A program made the position numbers and the translations under genes. A stretch of 64,000 nt of DNA, taken from NCBI GenBank assembly GCA_020687605.1, contig JAJEQY010000003.1, forward strand, positions 31,363 to 95,362. The letters run 5' to 3'. Position 1 is the first letter of the stretch, and every line of letters begins with the position of its first letter. Below are positions 1-9,667 of the stretch, one piece after another. Below the pieces are notes generated by a model that saw only the letters and a list, made by a program, of their open reading frames with translations, was not told where the DNA came from and made no database searches. The stretch is from Intestinimonas aquisgranensis. Its GTDB lineage: Bacteria; Bacillota; Clostridia; Oscillospirales; Oscillospiraceae.

Positions 1-1148
1 TGGATGGCCACCAGCTGGCCCTGGTCGTCCAGCTTGCACACGGCGGTGGTGTAGTTGGCGCCGGAGTCCACGATGGAGGAGTCACCGGTGGTCTTGTTGC
101 CGATCTGGACCTGGGTGAAGCGGTCCATGGTGAGGATACGGCCGGTGCCGTTCACAGTGACGGCCACATTCTTGCCGTCGATGCCGTTGACGGTGGCGGT
201 GAAGGTCTCCAGCTCGGCGCTGACCCGGACGGCGAAGGGGGTGCCGGAGCTGTCCAGGCAGACCCGGGCGTGGCGGCCGTTCTTCAGGGCGGAGGAGGTG
301 GACTCCATGTTGTTCTCATAGATCTTCACGTTGGCGGGCAGGGTGATGGTGCCGATGGCGGCGCCGGTGAGGTCGCTGTTCAGGGAGAGCTGGATGGTGC
401 CGTTGGTCTCGGTGGTGGAGGAGATGACGCCCTGCCGGAAGGCGTAGTCGGTGTAGGCGGGCAGGTCGGGGGAGGTGCCGTGGGCCTGCATGTAGGCGAT
501 GGCCCGGGTGAGCATGGTGGCCATGACGGCCCGGGTGACGTTGAGCTTGGGGCTGAAGTCGTTGAACTGATCGCCCTCCACGATGCCGTAGACGTGGAGC
601 AGGTACACCGAGGGCTTGGCGTCGGAGGCGATGGAGGAGGCGTCGTCAAAGGTCAGGGGGTAGGAGGTGAGCCGGTCGGCCATGGGTCCCAGCTGCATGG
701 CCCGGACCAGGTAGACCGCCAGGTCCTCCTTCTCGATGGGCTTGGTGAGGGCGCCGGACTGGTAGAGGCTCTTCAGGTCGGCGGAGGTGAGAATGCCGGT
801 GGCCAGACAGACGGCGAACTCCTGGTAGAACCAGGTCTGCTCGTTGTTGAGGGTGGTCTTCACCGTGTCGTAGTAGTCGGTGGCGATATCCATGGTGGTG
901 CTGGAGTCCAGGCCGATGGCGCGGGCGCACAGGGCCAGGGCCTCGGCGGTGGTGAGCTGGTTCTCCGGCTTGAAGTTGCCGTCCTCATAGCCCTTGAACA
1001 TCCCGGCGGCCGTCATGGCCTCGATGTAGCTCTTGGCCCAGTGTTTCTGGATATCGGGGAAGGTGGTGGCGGCGGACGCGGGCAGAATGGTCGCGGTAAG
1101 GACCATGACCAGCGCCAGCAGGCCGGAGAGCAGTCGTTTCACTTTCAT
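1..1148 (-). CDS. SLH-domain surface protein, 3' part outside window
   Basis: The gene runs off the left edge; 382 codons are visible, starting at ATG 1148 behind GGAGGTGTCACGC. Residues 1-26 form a signal peptide (MKVKRLLSGLLALVMVLTAT, cleavage near ASA-A). Three S-layer homology repeats follow: TTFPDIQKHWAKSYIEA with its partner half at about 27-80, a weaker unit at about 95-150, and FDDASSIASDAKPSVYLLH with GIVEGDQFNDFSPKLNVTRA at about 160-215. The remaining visible part is beta-rich and unrecognised. SLH repeats normally anchor exported proteins to cell-wall polymer, so this should be a cell-surface protein. It has its own promoter and lies downstream of, and in the same direction as, the methionine operon. 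Confidence 0.85.
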   Translation of the reverse strand, partial: MKVKRLLSGLLALVMVLTATILPASAATTFPDIQKHWAKSYIEAMTAAGMFKGYEDGNFKPENQLTTAEALALCARAIGLDSSTTMDIATDYYDTVKTTLNNEQTWFYQEFAVCLATGILTSADLKSLYQSGALTKPIEKEDLAVYLVRAMQLGPMADRLTSYPLTFDDASSIASDAKPSVYLLHVYGIVEGDQFNDFSPKLNVTRAVMATMLTRAIAYMQAHGTSPDLPAYTDYAFRQGVISSTTETNGTIQLSLNSDLTGAAIGTITLPANVKIYENNMESTSSALKNGRHARVCLDSSGTPFAVRVSAELETFTATVNGIDGKNVAVTVNGTGRILTMDRFTQVQIGNKTTGDSSIVDSGANYTTAVCKLDDQGQLVAI

Positions 1149-1211
1149 GCGTGACACCTCCATGGGCATTTGGTGGTCGGCCGGAGCGGTCGACATAAGC
1201 TTCTATCATCC

Positions 1212-1240
1212 AGTATACCGTCCGCTGGGGAAAAAAGCAA
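1212..1240 (-). promoter_or_regulatory. Promoter of the SLH-protein gene
   Basis: On the minus strand TTGCTT (1240-1235), a 17-base spacer and TATACT (1217-1212) form a sigma-A-type promoter 64 bases upstream of the ATG at 1148. Identified by eye only. Confidence 0.6.
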
Positions 1241-1280
1241 CTGGAAGTATGTCGGTTTCCACAAAAACCCACGGGGGAGA

Positions 1281-3662
1281 TCAGCCGGCTTCGGTGACAC
1301 CGTCGGCATAGCGCACGTCGCTCATGGCGTCCCTGCCGTAGAAGTCGGCGCCCATCCGCTGGGCGTAGTCCTCCGTCAGGACGGCGCCCCCCACCATGAC
1401 CCTGCACCAGGGCGCCTCCCGGCGGAGGAGGCCGATGGTCTCCTCCATGGCGCCCACGGTGGTGGTCATGAGGGCGGAGAGGCCGCAGAAGGCGGCGTGC
1501 TCCCGCACCACGGCGTCGGTCACGGCCCGGGGGGAGACGTCCTTCCCCAGGTCCACCACCTGGTAGCCGTAGTTCTCCAGCAGCACCTTGACGATGTTCT
1601 TGCCGATGTCGTGGACGTCCCCCTTCACGGTGGAGAGGACCACCTTGGCCTTGGCGGCGGGGCGCTCCCCCTCACGGGTCATGGCGCCCCGGAGGAGCTC
1701 GAAGACGGCCTTGGCCGCCTCGGCGCTCATGAGGAGCTGGGGGAGGTAGAGCTTGCCCGTCTCGAAGGCGGCGCCCACCCGGTCCAGGGCGGGGATGAGC
1801 CCGCCGTCAATGAGCTCCATGGGGGCTTTGCCCCCGTCCAGGGCCGCCTGGGCGGCGGCCACGGCGCTCTCCTTGAGGCCACGCTCCACGGCGGCGCCCA
1901 GGTCCATGCCGGCGGCAGGGGCGGCGGGCGTGGGGGCGGGGGCGGCCTCCCCGGCCATGGCGGCGATGTAGTCCTGACAGTTGGGGTCCAGGCCCTTCAG
2001 GGCACAGTAGGAGCGCAGGGCGTCGGTCATGGGGGCGGAGTTGGGGTTCAGAATGGCGGCGGACAGGCCGTGCTCCAGGGCCAGCAGGAAGAAGGCGGAA
2101 TTGACCGCTTCCCGCCGGGGCAGGCCGAAGGACACGTTGGACACCCCCAGGCTGGTGCGGCAGCCCAGCTCCCGGGTGATGCGCTCCACCGTCTCCAATG
2201 TGACGGCGGCGGCGCTCTGGTCGGCGCTGATGGTGAGGGCCAGGGGGTCGAAGATGAGGTCCTCTTTGGGAATGCCGTAGCTGGCGGCGGTGTCGATGAT
2301 CCTTTGGGCAATGGCCACCCGCTCCCCGGCGGTGGCGGGGATGCCCTTTTCGTCCAGGGTGAGGGCGATGGCGGTGCCGCCGTATTGCTTCAGGAGGGGG
2401 AAGACGGCGGCCATGCTCTCGGCCTTGCCGCTCACCGAGTTCACCAGGGGACGGCCGTTGTAGTAGCGCATGGCGGCGGCCATGGCGCCGGGATGGTTGG
2501 TGTCGATCTGGAGGGGCAGGTCGGTGACGGCCTGGAGCTCCTCCACCGTCCGGGGCAGGAGGGCGGGCTCATCCACCTCGGGCAGGCCCACGTTCACGTC
2601 CAGCACCTGGGCGCCCTTCTCCTGCTGCTCGATGGCCAGCCGGAGGACGTAGTCCATGTCCCCCAACCGGAGGGCCTCCTTGAGCCGGGGCTTGCCGGTG
2701 GGGTTGATGCGCTCGCCGATGAGCACGGGCTTCTCCCCAAAGACCACGGTGCGGGCGTAGGAGGACACCCAGGTCCGGTGCTTGGGGGCAACGGGCAGGG
2801 CGGGCAGGTCCCGGCAGTGGGCCGAGAGGGCCCGGATGTGCTCGGGGGTGGTGCCGCAGCAGCCCCCCGCCACCCGCAGACCGGCCTTGACCAGCTCCGC
2901 CATGGCGGCGGCGAACTCCTCAGGACCCACCCGGAAGTGGGTGCAGCCGTCCACGCACTCGGGAAGGCCGGCGTTGGGCTGGATGAGCACGGGGAGGGAG
3001 GTGAGGCTGAGCAGCTCCGGGAAGAGGGCGGCCATCTGCTCGGGCCCCAGACCGCAGTTGAGGCCGATGGCGTCCACCCCCAGGCCCTCCAGCAGGGCCA
3101 CGGCGGAGGAGAGGTCGCCGCCGGTGAGCATCCGCCCGGTCTGGTCCAGCACCACCGAGACGAAGATGGGTAGATCGCAGTTCTCCTTGGCGGCCAGCAC
3201 GGCGGCCTTGGCTTCATAGAGGTCGCTCATGGTCTCGATGAGCACCAGGTCGGCCCCGGCGGCGGCCCCTGCCCGGACGGCGGGGGCGTAGGCGGCCACC
3301 GCCTCCTCAAAGGGCAGGTCCCCCATGGGCCGCAGCAGACGGCCGGTGGGGCCCAGGTCCAGGGCCACAAAGCCGCTGCCGTGCTCGGCCACGGCCTCCC
3401 GGGCCAGGGCCACGGCGGCGGTGACGATCTCCTCCACCGGATGGCCGGCGAGCTTGACGGCGTTGGCGCCGAAGGTGTTGGTGGTGACGATATCGGCTCC
3501 GGCGGCCAGGTACTGGGCGTGGACGGCCCGGACGGCGTCGGGCCGCTCCAGGTTCCACAGCTCCGGCTCATAGCCGGCGGGGAGGCCGGCGGCCTGGAGC
3601 ATGGTGCCCATGCCGCCGTCAAAAATGAGCACCCGACGGGCCAGTTCTTCTCTGATGTTCAT
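1281..3662 (-). CDS. metH: Cobalamin-dependent methionine synthase, short form without activation domain
   Basis: Transfers the methyl group of methyltetrahydrofolate to homocysteine through cob(I)alamin. The 793-residue protein has three modules. The homocysteine-binding barrel (about 1-290) carries the zinc cysteines in GLNCG and GGCCGTTPEH. The pterin-binding barrel (about 310-560) starts at LIGERINPTGKPRLKEAL. The cobalamin cap and Rossmann modules (about 580-790) include DVHDIGKNIV, whose His is the lower cobalt ligand. E. coli MetH is about 1,227 residues; the reactivation domain missing here is encoded by the next gene upstream. It is the last gene of a three-gene operon after metF and the activation gene, with a 35-base gap. 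The start ATG 3662 agrees with the family N terminus (REELARRVLIFDGGMGTMLQ). It ends in TGA. Confidence 0.93.
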   Translation of the reverse strand: MNIREELARRVLIFDGGMGTMLQAAGLPAGYEPELWNLERPDAVRAVHAQYLAAGADIVTTNTFGANAVKLAGHPVEEIVTAAVALAREAVAEHGSGFVALDLGPTGRLLRPMGDLPFEEAVAAYAPAVRAGAAAGADLVLIETMSDLYEAKAAVLAAKENCDLPIFVSVVLDQTGRMLTGGDLSSAVALLEGLGVDAIGLNCGLGPEQMAALFPELLSLTSLPVLIQPNAGLPECVDGCTHFRVGPEEFAAAMAELVKAGLRVAGGCCGTTPEHIRALSAHCRDLPALPVAPKHRTWVSSYARTVVFGEKPVLIGERINPTGKPRLKEALRLGDMDYVLRLAIEQQEKGAQVLDVNVGLPEVDEPALLPRTVEELQAVTDLPLQIDTNHPGAMAAAMRYYNGRPLVNSVSGKAESMAAVFPLLKQYGGTAIALTLDEKGIPATAGERVAIAQRIIDTAASYGIPKEDLIFDPLALTISADQSAAAVTLETVERITRELGCRTSLGVSNVSFGLPRREAVNSAFFLLALEHGLSAAILNPNSAPMTDALRSYCALKGLDPNCQDYIAAMAGEAAPAPTPAAPAAGMDLGAAVERGLKESAVAAAQAALDGGKAPMELIDGGLIPALDRVGAAFETGKLYLPQLLMSAEAAKAVFELLRGAMTREGERPAAKAKVVLSTVKGDVHDIGKNIVKVLLENYGYQVVDLGKDVSPRAVTDAVVREHAAFCGLSALMTTTVGAMEETIGLLRREAPWCRVMVGGAVLTEDYAQRMGADFYGRDAMSDVRYADGVTEAG

Positions 3663-3697
3663 GGGTGGACTCCTTTATCTATCAATGGTATAAGTGT

Positions 3698-4345
3698 TCA
3701 ACCCTTCCGGAAGGCGCAGTCGGTCTTGCCGCAGGCGGCGCAGCCGGTGGGGGGGCACCAGGGGGTGGGGGAGAGCCCCACCACGGCGGTGACCGACTTG
3801 GTGGGGGTGAGCATCATGGTCTCGGTGGCAGTGAGGCCGATGCGCTTGGACGCCTCCAGGGCCTCCAGCAGGGGGCGCTGGAAGGTGATGGGAAAGTCGC
3901 CGTAGCCGGGGCTGAACCGGGGCCGGAGGAAGAGCCCCTCCGGGGCCACTTCACGGGCCAGACCGTCACAGCACTCGTCGCAGTAGGCCTCCAGCAGGGA
4001 GGCGGCGCAGGCCTGGAGGATGACGGCCCGGCTCACCTGAGTGACGGCCGCCCGGCGGAGGAGCCGGTCGGTCTCGGCCCCCAGGGTAGCTGCGAAGAGA
4101 TACACTTCCCCGCAGCTTTTGAGGTGCCGGGCCAGGTGGGCGCTGGGGATGACCATACCGGCACAGGTCACCGCGCCGTTTTCCACCGTCAGTGGAAAAC
4201 GGCGCCACACCGCCTTGGGACGGGCGGTGGCCTCCAGCTCCGCCCCGCAGGAGCGGAGGGACGCCTCCAGCTGTTCGTCCACGGTACCGCCGGGCTGGTG
4301 GAGCCCCAGGTACCGGCGGGCCTCCTTCCAGTCGATCTCAGCCAT
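3698..4345 (-). CDS. Stand-alone methionine synthase activation-domain protein
   Basis: A 215-residue protein resembling the vitamin-B12-dependent methionine synthase activation domain, which reductively remethylates oxidised cob(II)alamin using S-adenosylmethionine. It sits between metF and a metH that lacks this domain, so it very likely acts in trans on that enzyme. Visible marks are the N-terminal EIDWKEARRYLG, a central region with SPGYGDFPITFQRPLLEAL and GLTATETMMLTPTKSVTAVVG (glycine/tyrosine-rich, typical of the SAM-binding part), and a Cys-rich tail (CPPTGCAACGKTDC) found in clostridial members but not in the fused E. coli domain. The tail may bind metal; that is inference. Its start overlaps the metF stop by 8 bases, which suggests translational coupling. 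Confidence 0.85.
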   Translation of the reverse strand: MAEIDWKEARRYLGLHQPGGTVDEQLEASLRSCGAELEATARPKAVWRRFPLTVENGAVTCAGMVIPSAHLARHLKSCGEVYLFAATLGAETDRLLRRAAVTQVSRAVILQACAASLLEAYCDECCDGLAREVAPEGLFLRPRFSPGYGDFPITFQRPLLEALEASKRIGLTATETMMLTPTKSVTAVVGLSPTPWCPPTGCAACGKTDCAFRKG

Positions 4346-5222
4346 GGGGGCGGAGGATGCAGGAGAGGTTGTCCATGATCTTGGCAGCCACCTCCGGCTT
4401 GTTCATGGTGTAGATGTGGATGTGCTCCACGCCGTGGGCGATGAGGTCCAGGATCTGCTCGGTGGCGTAGGCGATGCCGGCCTGGCGCATGGCGGCGGGG
4501 TCGTCGCCGAAACGGTCGGCGATGCCCTGGAGCCGGGGGGGCATGACGGTGCCGGAGAGCTCACAGGAACGGCGGATCTGCTGCACGGTGATGACGGGCA
4601 TAATGCCCGCCACGATGGGCACGGTGATGCCCTTGTCCAGGGCACGGAAGAGGAAGCGGTAGAGCACGTCGTTGTCGAAGAACATCTGGGTGGTGAGGAA
4701 GTCGGCGCCGGCGTCCACTTTCCGCTTCAGGTTGTCCAGGTCGGTGGTGAAGCGGGGGCACTCCACGTGGCCCTCGGGGTAACAGGCGGCGCCGATGCAC
4801 AGGTCCTGCCCGCCGGGCAGGGAGCGGATGTGGGAGATGAGCTCGTTGGCATAGTGGTAGTGCTCCGGGGAGGGGAAGGAGGTGTCCTGGGGGATGTCGC
4901 CCCGGAGGGCCAGAATGTTCTCAATGCCGGCGGCCTGGAGCCGCTCCACCATGTCGGCCACCTGGTCCCGGGTGGAGGAGACGCAGGTGAGGTGGGCCAG
5001 GGCGGGGACCCGGTACACGTCCTGGAGCCGGGCGGCCAGCTCCAGGGTGCGCTTGGAAGTGGAGCCGCCGGCGCCGTAGGTGACGCTGATGAAGTCCGGG
5101 GCCAGAGCGGCGGTGTCCCGGAGGACATCCTCCACCTTGGCCAGGGCGGCGCCGGTCTTGGGGGGAAAGAGTTCACAGGAGACGGTGACCCGCCCCTGGG
5201 TGAGAAGTTGAGAAAGTTTCAT
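4338..5222 (-). CDS. metF: 5,10-methylenetetrahydrofolate reductase
   Basis: Reduces methylene-THF to methyl-THF, the methyl donor for the metH product in the same operon. At 294 residues it has the size of bacterial MetF. Family marks include SCELFPPKTG near the N terminus, FISVTYGAGGS (about 50-60), the folate/FAD segment LALRGDIP (about 105), TQMFFDND (about 175) and PIVAGIMPV (about 200). ATG 5222 is preferred over an in-frame start 42 bases upstream because AAGGAG lies 8-9 bases before it and the protein then starts MKLSQLLTQGRVTVSCE. First gene of the methionine operon. I see no SAM riboswitch or T-box in the short leader. Confidence 0.93.
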   Translation of the reverse strand: MKLSQLLTQGRVTVSCELFPPKTGAALAKVEDVLRDTAALAPDFISVTYGAGGSTSKRTLELAARLQDVYRVPALAHLTCVSSTRDQVADMVERLQAAGIENILALRGDIPQDTSFPSPEHYHYANELISHIRSLPGGQDLCIGAACYPEGHVECPRFTTDLDNLKRKVDAGADFLTTQMFFDNDVLYRFLFRALDKGITVPIVAGIMPVITVQQIRRSCELSGTVMPPRLQGIADRFGDDPAAMRQAGIAYATEQILDLIAHGVEHIHIYTMNKPEVAAKIMDNLSCILRPHG

Positions 5223-5254
5223 ATCGATTTGCTCCTTGTCGTTGACTGGGGGAT

Positions 5255-5283
5255 ATTTTACCACGGTAAAGCGAGCGGCGCAA
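5255..5283 (-). promoter_or_regulatory. Promoter of the metF operon
   Basis: Minus-strand TTGCGC (5283-5278), 17 bases, TAAAAT (5260-5255). The predicted start site is about 25-30 bases upstream of the metF ATG, leaving no room for a riboswitch. Confidence 0.6.
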
Positions 5284-5302
5284 CGAAAAATTGTATCCGC
5301 TC

Positions 5303-5331
5303 TTGCAATTCGGGGCGTGAGAAGCTATGAT
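5303..5331 (+). promoter_or_regulatory. Promoter of the PAP2 phosphatase gene
   Basis: TTGCAA (5303-5308), 17 bases, TATGAT (5326-5331). Divergent from the metF promoter, whose -35 element lies 20 bases away. Confidence 0.6.
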
Positions 5332-5360
5332 GAGAAAACATGACACCTGGAGGTGGACCC

Positions 5361-5855
5361 ATGACAAAAGAACAATACGAGGCCCTGAGCCGGCCCTTCC
5401 GGGGGCGGCCCGGCGCCGTGAAGGGGCTGAAGGCCGTAAATCGCGTCCTCACCCTGAGCTGCTATCTCCTCTATCCCGCCCTGCTGCTCTGGGCGCTGGT
5501 GACAAAGGACCCGCGCCTCCTCCGGCTGGTGCTGGTACCGGCGGTCTCCTTTGTGTCCCTGAGCGTGGTCCGCCGGGGACTTAACCGCCCCCGGCCCTAT
5601 GAGGCCCTGGACATCGTCCCCCTCATCCCAAGGGACAAGAAGGGGGAGTCCTTCCCCAGCCGCCACGTCTTTTCCGTCTTCGTCATCGCCATGACCTGGG
5701 GCTGGGTCTGCCCGCCGGTGGGCTGGCTTCTGGGCGTGGTGGGCGTGCTGCTGGCCGTCACCCGGGTGGTGGCCGGCATCCACTTCCCCCGGGACGTGCT
5801 GGTCGGAGCGCTCCTGGGCGTGGCCTGCGGCTGGGTGGGCTTTTATCTCCTGTGA
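5361..5855 (+). CDS. PAP2-family membrane phosphatase
   Basis: A 164-residue integral membrane protein of the type-2 phosphatidic acid phosphatase superfamily, which removes phosphate from lipid phosphates such as undecaprenyl or phosphatidylglycerol phosphate. The signature pieces are present: VRRGLNRPRP (motif 1, RP), SFPSRHVFS (motif 2, PSxxH) and TRVVAGIHFPRD (motif 3, SRxxxxxHxxxD with T for S). Several hydrophobic spans lie between them. ATG 5361 is chosen over an ATG 21 bases upstream because GGAGG sits 7 bases before it. Single-gene unit between divergent metF and convergent livF. The exact lipid substrate cannot be told from sequence. Confidence 0.82.
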   Translation: MTKEQYEALSRPFRGRPGAVKGLKAVNRVLTLSCYLLYPALLLWALVTKDPRLLRLVLVPAVSFVSLSVVRRGLNRPRPYEALDIVPLIPRDKKGESFPSRHVFSVFVIAMTWGWVCPPVGWLLGVVGVLLAVTRVVAGIHFPRDVLVGALLGVACGWVGFYLL

Positions 5856-5870
5856 ATGGAACATAACAAA

Positions 5871-5899
5871 GGGAGGACCGTGAAACGGTCCTCCCTTTT
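5871..5899. terminator. Bidirectional terminator, PAP2 gene / liv operon
   Basis: A perfect 10-bp stem GGGAGGACCG / CGGTCCTCCC with a TGAAA loop, followed by TTTT on the plus strand and by TTTGTT on the minus strand. It lies between the convergent PAP2 and livF genes. Confidence 0.85.
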
Positions 5900-5906
5900 G
5901 TCGTAT

Positions 5907-6588
5907 TTAGCCCAGGTAGGCCTTTTTGACGGCCTCGTTGTTGAGAAGCTCTTTGCCGCTGCCCCGCATGGTGAGCCGGCCGGTCTCCAGCACGTAGGCG
6001 GTGTCCGCAATGTGGAGGGCCATATTGGCGTTCTGCTCGATGAGCAGGATGGTGACGCCTTGGCGGTTGATCTCCTTGATGATCTCAAAGATACCCTTGA
6101 CCACCAGGGGAGCCAGACCCAGAGAGGGCTCATCCATCATCATGATCTTGGGCCGGGACATGAGGGCACGCCCCACGGCCAGCATCTGCTGCTCGCCGCC
6201 GGAGAGGGTGCCCGCCGCCTGCCAGGAACGCTCCTTGAGCCGGGGAAAGAGGTCGTACACCCACTTGATGTCGTCCTCCAGATTGTCGGTGCGCAGGTAA
6301 GCGCCGATCTTCAGGTTCTCCAGCACCGTGAGGTCGGGAAAGACGTGCCGCCCCTCGGGCACCAGGGTGATGCCCTTGGACACGATGCGGTCGGGGGAGA
6401 GGCCGGTGATGTCCTCCGCCTGGAGGTGGATGCGGCCCGAGGCCGGCTTCACCAGTCCGGCGATGGCCCGGAGGGTGGTGGACTTGCCGGCGCCGTTGGC
6501 CCCGATGAGGGTGACGATCTCCCGCTCCGGCACCTCGAAGGAGATCCCCTTCACGGCCTCAATGCCGCCGTAGTTGACCCGCAGGTCG

Positions 6589-6602
<14 letters not shown>
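5907..6602 (-). CDS. livF: Branched-chain amino acid ABC transporter ATPase LivF
   Basis: A 231-residue cytoplasmic ATPase of the LivF group, last gene of livK-H-M-G-F. Walker A is GANGAGKST (about 36-44), signature LSGGEQQML (about 135), Walker B MMMDEPSLGL with the switch His further on (LLIEQNANMALHIAD). It starts inside the end of livG (14-base overlap), with GGGGTGG upstream of ATG 6602. Together with LivG it powers amino-acid import; the ligand is set by the LivK-like protein. Confidence 0.92.
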
Positions 6603-7429
<827 letters not shown>

Positions 7430-7437
<8 letters not shown>

Positions 7438-8602
7438 TGTGCTCACCAGCCTTTCGGGCGGACTTTTTCGGCCTTGGCCGGAAGAGGTCGGGCAGCTCCT
7501 TGCTGCCCATGAGGCCCCGGCGGAAGAAGAGGACCACGATCATGATGATGATGGAGAAGACCACCATCCGGAAGCCGGTGCGGAGGAAGGGGACCTTGAC
7601 GCCGAAAACCCACGTCTCGGAGTCCAGGAAGCGGAGCCACCACTCGCTGGCCGCCACATAGAGGAAGGCGGCGATGGTGGAGCCGGACACAGAGCCGATG
7701 CCGCCGATGACCACGATGAGGAGGATCTCATAGGTCATGGCGGTGGTAAAGGTCTTGGCCTGGGCCTGGTTGGCGAACATGGCGAACATGCCGCCGCCCA
7801 CCCCGGCGAAGAAGGAGGAGATGCAGAAGGCCAGGCGCTTGTGCTTGGCCAGGTTGACGCCCATGGCCTCGGCGGCGATCTCGTCCTCCCGGATGGCCTT
7901 GAAGGCCCGGCCGTAGGAGGAGTTGATGAGCAGAACGATGACGGCGATGCACACCGCGGCGATGAGGAAGGCCACGAAGGTGGACAGGCGGAAGGCCACC
8001 TGGCCGTCGGCCCCCGTGATGTTGAAGCTGGAGAAGGTGGGGAAGCTCTTGAGGGCGTTGGCGCCGTTGGTGACGGGACCCAGCTTATCCCACTGGAAGA
8101 CGGCCCGGATGATCTCGCCGAAGCCCAGGGTGGCGATGGCCAGGTAGTCGCTCTTGAGCCGGAGGACCGGCAGGCCGATGAGCCAGGCCACCACGGCGGC
8201 CACACAGCCGGCCAGGATGAGGGCGATGAGGACGCCCAGGATGAGGCCGGGGACGGTGTCGGCGCCGCCGAACAGGTCGGGCAGGGAGAACTTCACCGCC
8301 GAGCCGCCGTAGAGGTAGTAGACGCTCTCACGGCTCTCCACAGGGATGGTGAGGATGGCGTAGGTGTAGGCGCCCAGGAGCATGAAGCCGGCCTGGCCCA
8401 GGGAGAAGAGGCCGGTAAAGCCGTTGAGCAGGTTCATGGACACGGCCACCAGGGCGTAGACGGCGCCCTTCTTCAGGGACGTGAAGAGGAGGATGTACTT
8501 GGTGGGGTCCAGGGTGTTCTCCAGGAGCACCACCAGGGCCAGCAGGGCCACCACAAAGACCAGGGCGAGGAAGGCGCCCTTTTTGCTTTTCTGTTGCAGC
8601 AT
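7430..8602 (-). CDS. livM: Branched-chain amino acid ABC transporter permease LivM
   Basis: A 390-residue inner-membrane permease. It opens with a hydrophobic span (GAFLALVFVVALLALVVLLE) and carries the family segment NGFTGLFSLGQAGFMLLGAY and the LivHM cytoplasmic loop SSYGRAFKAIREDEIAAEAMGV, which contacts the ATPases. A hydrophobic insertion near residues 75-130 (ESVYYLYGGSAVKF) makes it longer than compact LivM proteins. ATG 8602 is preferred to a TTG two codons earlier because AAAGGGGG is then about 9-10 bases upstream. It follows livH by 15 bases. Confidence 0.9.
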
Positions 8603-8617
8603 ATCCAAGCGCCCCCT

Positions 8618-9493
8618 TTACACTTTGTCGGTGGCCTTCTCACCGAAGAGGCCGGTGGGCTTGACCACCAGGATCACGATGAGCAGGGCGAAGGTGAAGG
8701 CATCGGAGAAGACGCTCCAGTCGGAGCCCTTGATGATGCTCTCGCAGATGCCGATGAGGAAGGCGCCGATGACGGCGCCGGGGATGGAGCCGATGCCGCC
8801 GAAGACGGCGGCCACGAAGGCCCGCAGTCCCGGCAGGGCACCGGAGAGGGGCACGATGGAGGGGTAGTTGGTGAAGTAGAGCATGGACCCCACCGCCGCC
8901 AGGAAGGAGCCGATGATGAAGGTCACCGAGATGACGGAGTTGATCTTGATGCCCATGAGCTGACTGGTCTCGAAGTCCTTGGCCACAGCCCGCATGGCCA
9001 TGCCCACCTTGGTGCGGTTGATGAGCTGGGTGAGGGCGATGACCAGGATCACCACCAGGATGGGGGTGACCACGGTGACCCACTTGGTGGGGGCGCCCAG
9101 GATGGTGACCGACTCGGAGAGGAAGGGCAGGGAGGGGTACATCTGGGGCAGGCCGCCGGTGACATAGGTGGCCAGGTTCTGCAAGAGGTAGCTCACGCCG
9201 ATGGCGGAGATCATGACGCTCATACGGGGGGCGGAGCGCAGGGGCTTGTAGGCGGCCCGCTCAATGACGAAGCCCAGCACCACAGTGAGGAGCAGCATCA
9301 GGGGCAGGCTGGCCATGAGGGGCAGGGACGCGCTGAGGTAGACCATCATCAGGCCGGCCACCATGAACACGTCGCCGTGGGCGAAGTTGATGAGGCGCAG
9401 GATACCGTAGACCATGGTGTAGCCGATGGCGATGAGGGCGTACTGTCCGCCCAGGGAAATGCCGGAGAGCAGGATGGATACGGCGTATTGCAC
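8618..9493 (-). CDS. livH: Branched-chain amino acid ABC transporter permease LivH
   Basis: A 291-residue permease, partner of LivM. Diagnostic segments are SGISLGGQYALIAIGYTMVYGILRLINFAHGD at the N terminus (residues about 8-40) and RTKVGMAMRAVAKDFETSQLMGI, the ATPase-coupling loop. The frame is open much further upstream, but the protein start is set at GTG 9493 because GGGAGGT lies 7 bases before it and the family N terminus begins there. Separated from livK by a 174-base hairpin-rich spacer. Confidence 0.9.
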   Translation of the reverse strand: MQYAVSILLSGISLGGQYALIAIGYTMVYGILRLINFAHGDVFMVAGLMMVYLSASLPLMASLPLMLLLTVVLGFVIERAAYKPLRSAPRMSVMISAIGVSYLLQNLATYVTGGLPQMYPSLPFLSESVTILGAPTKWVTVVTPILVVILVIALTQLINRTKVGMAMRAVAKDFETSQLMGIKINSVISVTFIIGSFLAAVGSMLYFTNYPSIVPLSGALPGLRAFVAAVFGGIGSIPGAVIGAFLIGICESIIKGSDWSVFSDAFTFALLIVILVVKPTGLFGEKATDKV

Positions 9494-9539
9494 AGGGATG
9501 ACCTCCCTTTCTTTCTCAACTTGGATCGGATCAGACCGT

Positions 9540-9646
9540 CTCGAAAGCGGCCGGGGGCGGCAGCTTTCGAGGCGGCCCCATCGGGGGCCGCGGATGAGCT
9601 GCGGTGCCCAGGTAAGACACCGCCTGGCGGGGACTCCGCCAGGCGG
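9540..9646 (-). other. Three-hairpin spacer between livK and livH
   Basis: Three successive GC-rich inverted repeats: CTCGAAAGC/GCTTTCGAG (9540-9548 with 9563-9571), GCGGCCCC/GGGGCCGC (9572-9579 with 9584-9591) and CCGCCTGGCGG/CCGCCAGGCGG (9620-9630 with 9636-9646). None is followed by a T-run on the minus strand. Such hairpins after a binding-protein gene often stabilise its mRNA or partly terminate transcription, giving more binding protein than permease. That role is inference. Confidence 0.65.
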
Positions 9647-9667
9647 CATGCATAATGTCGGCAGGGA

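Noticed and set aside
5223..5360. Possible SAM or cobalamin riboswitch before metF
   Set aside because: The metF promoter leaves a leader of only about 25-30 bases, and no riboswitch core is visible.
9494..9649. N-terminal extension of livH by 52 codons
   Set aside because: It would translate through the hairpin spacer. GTG 9493 with GGGAGGT and the family N terminus fits better.
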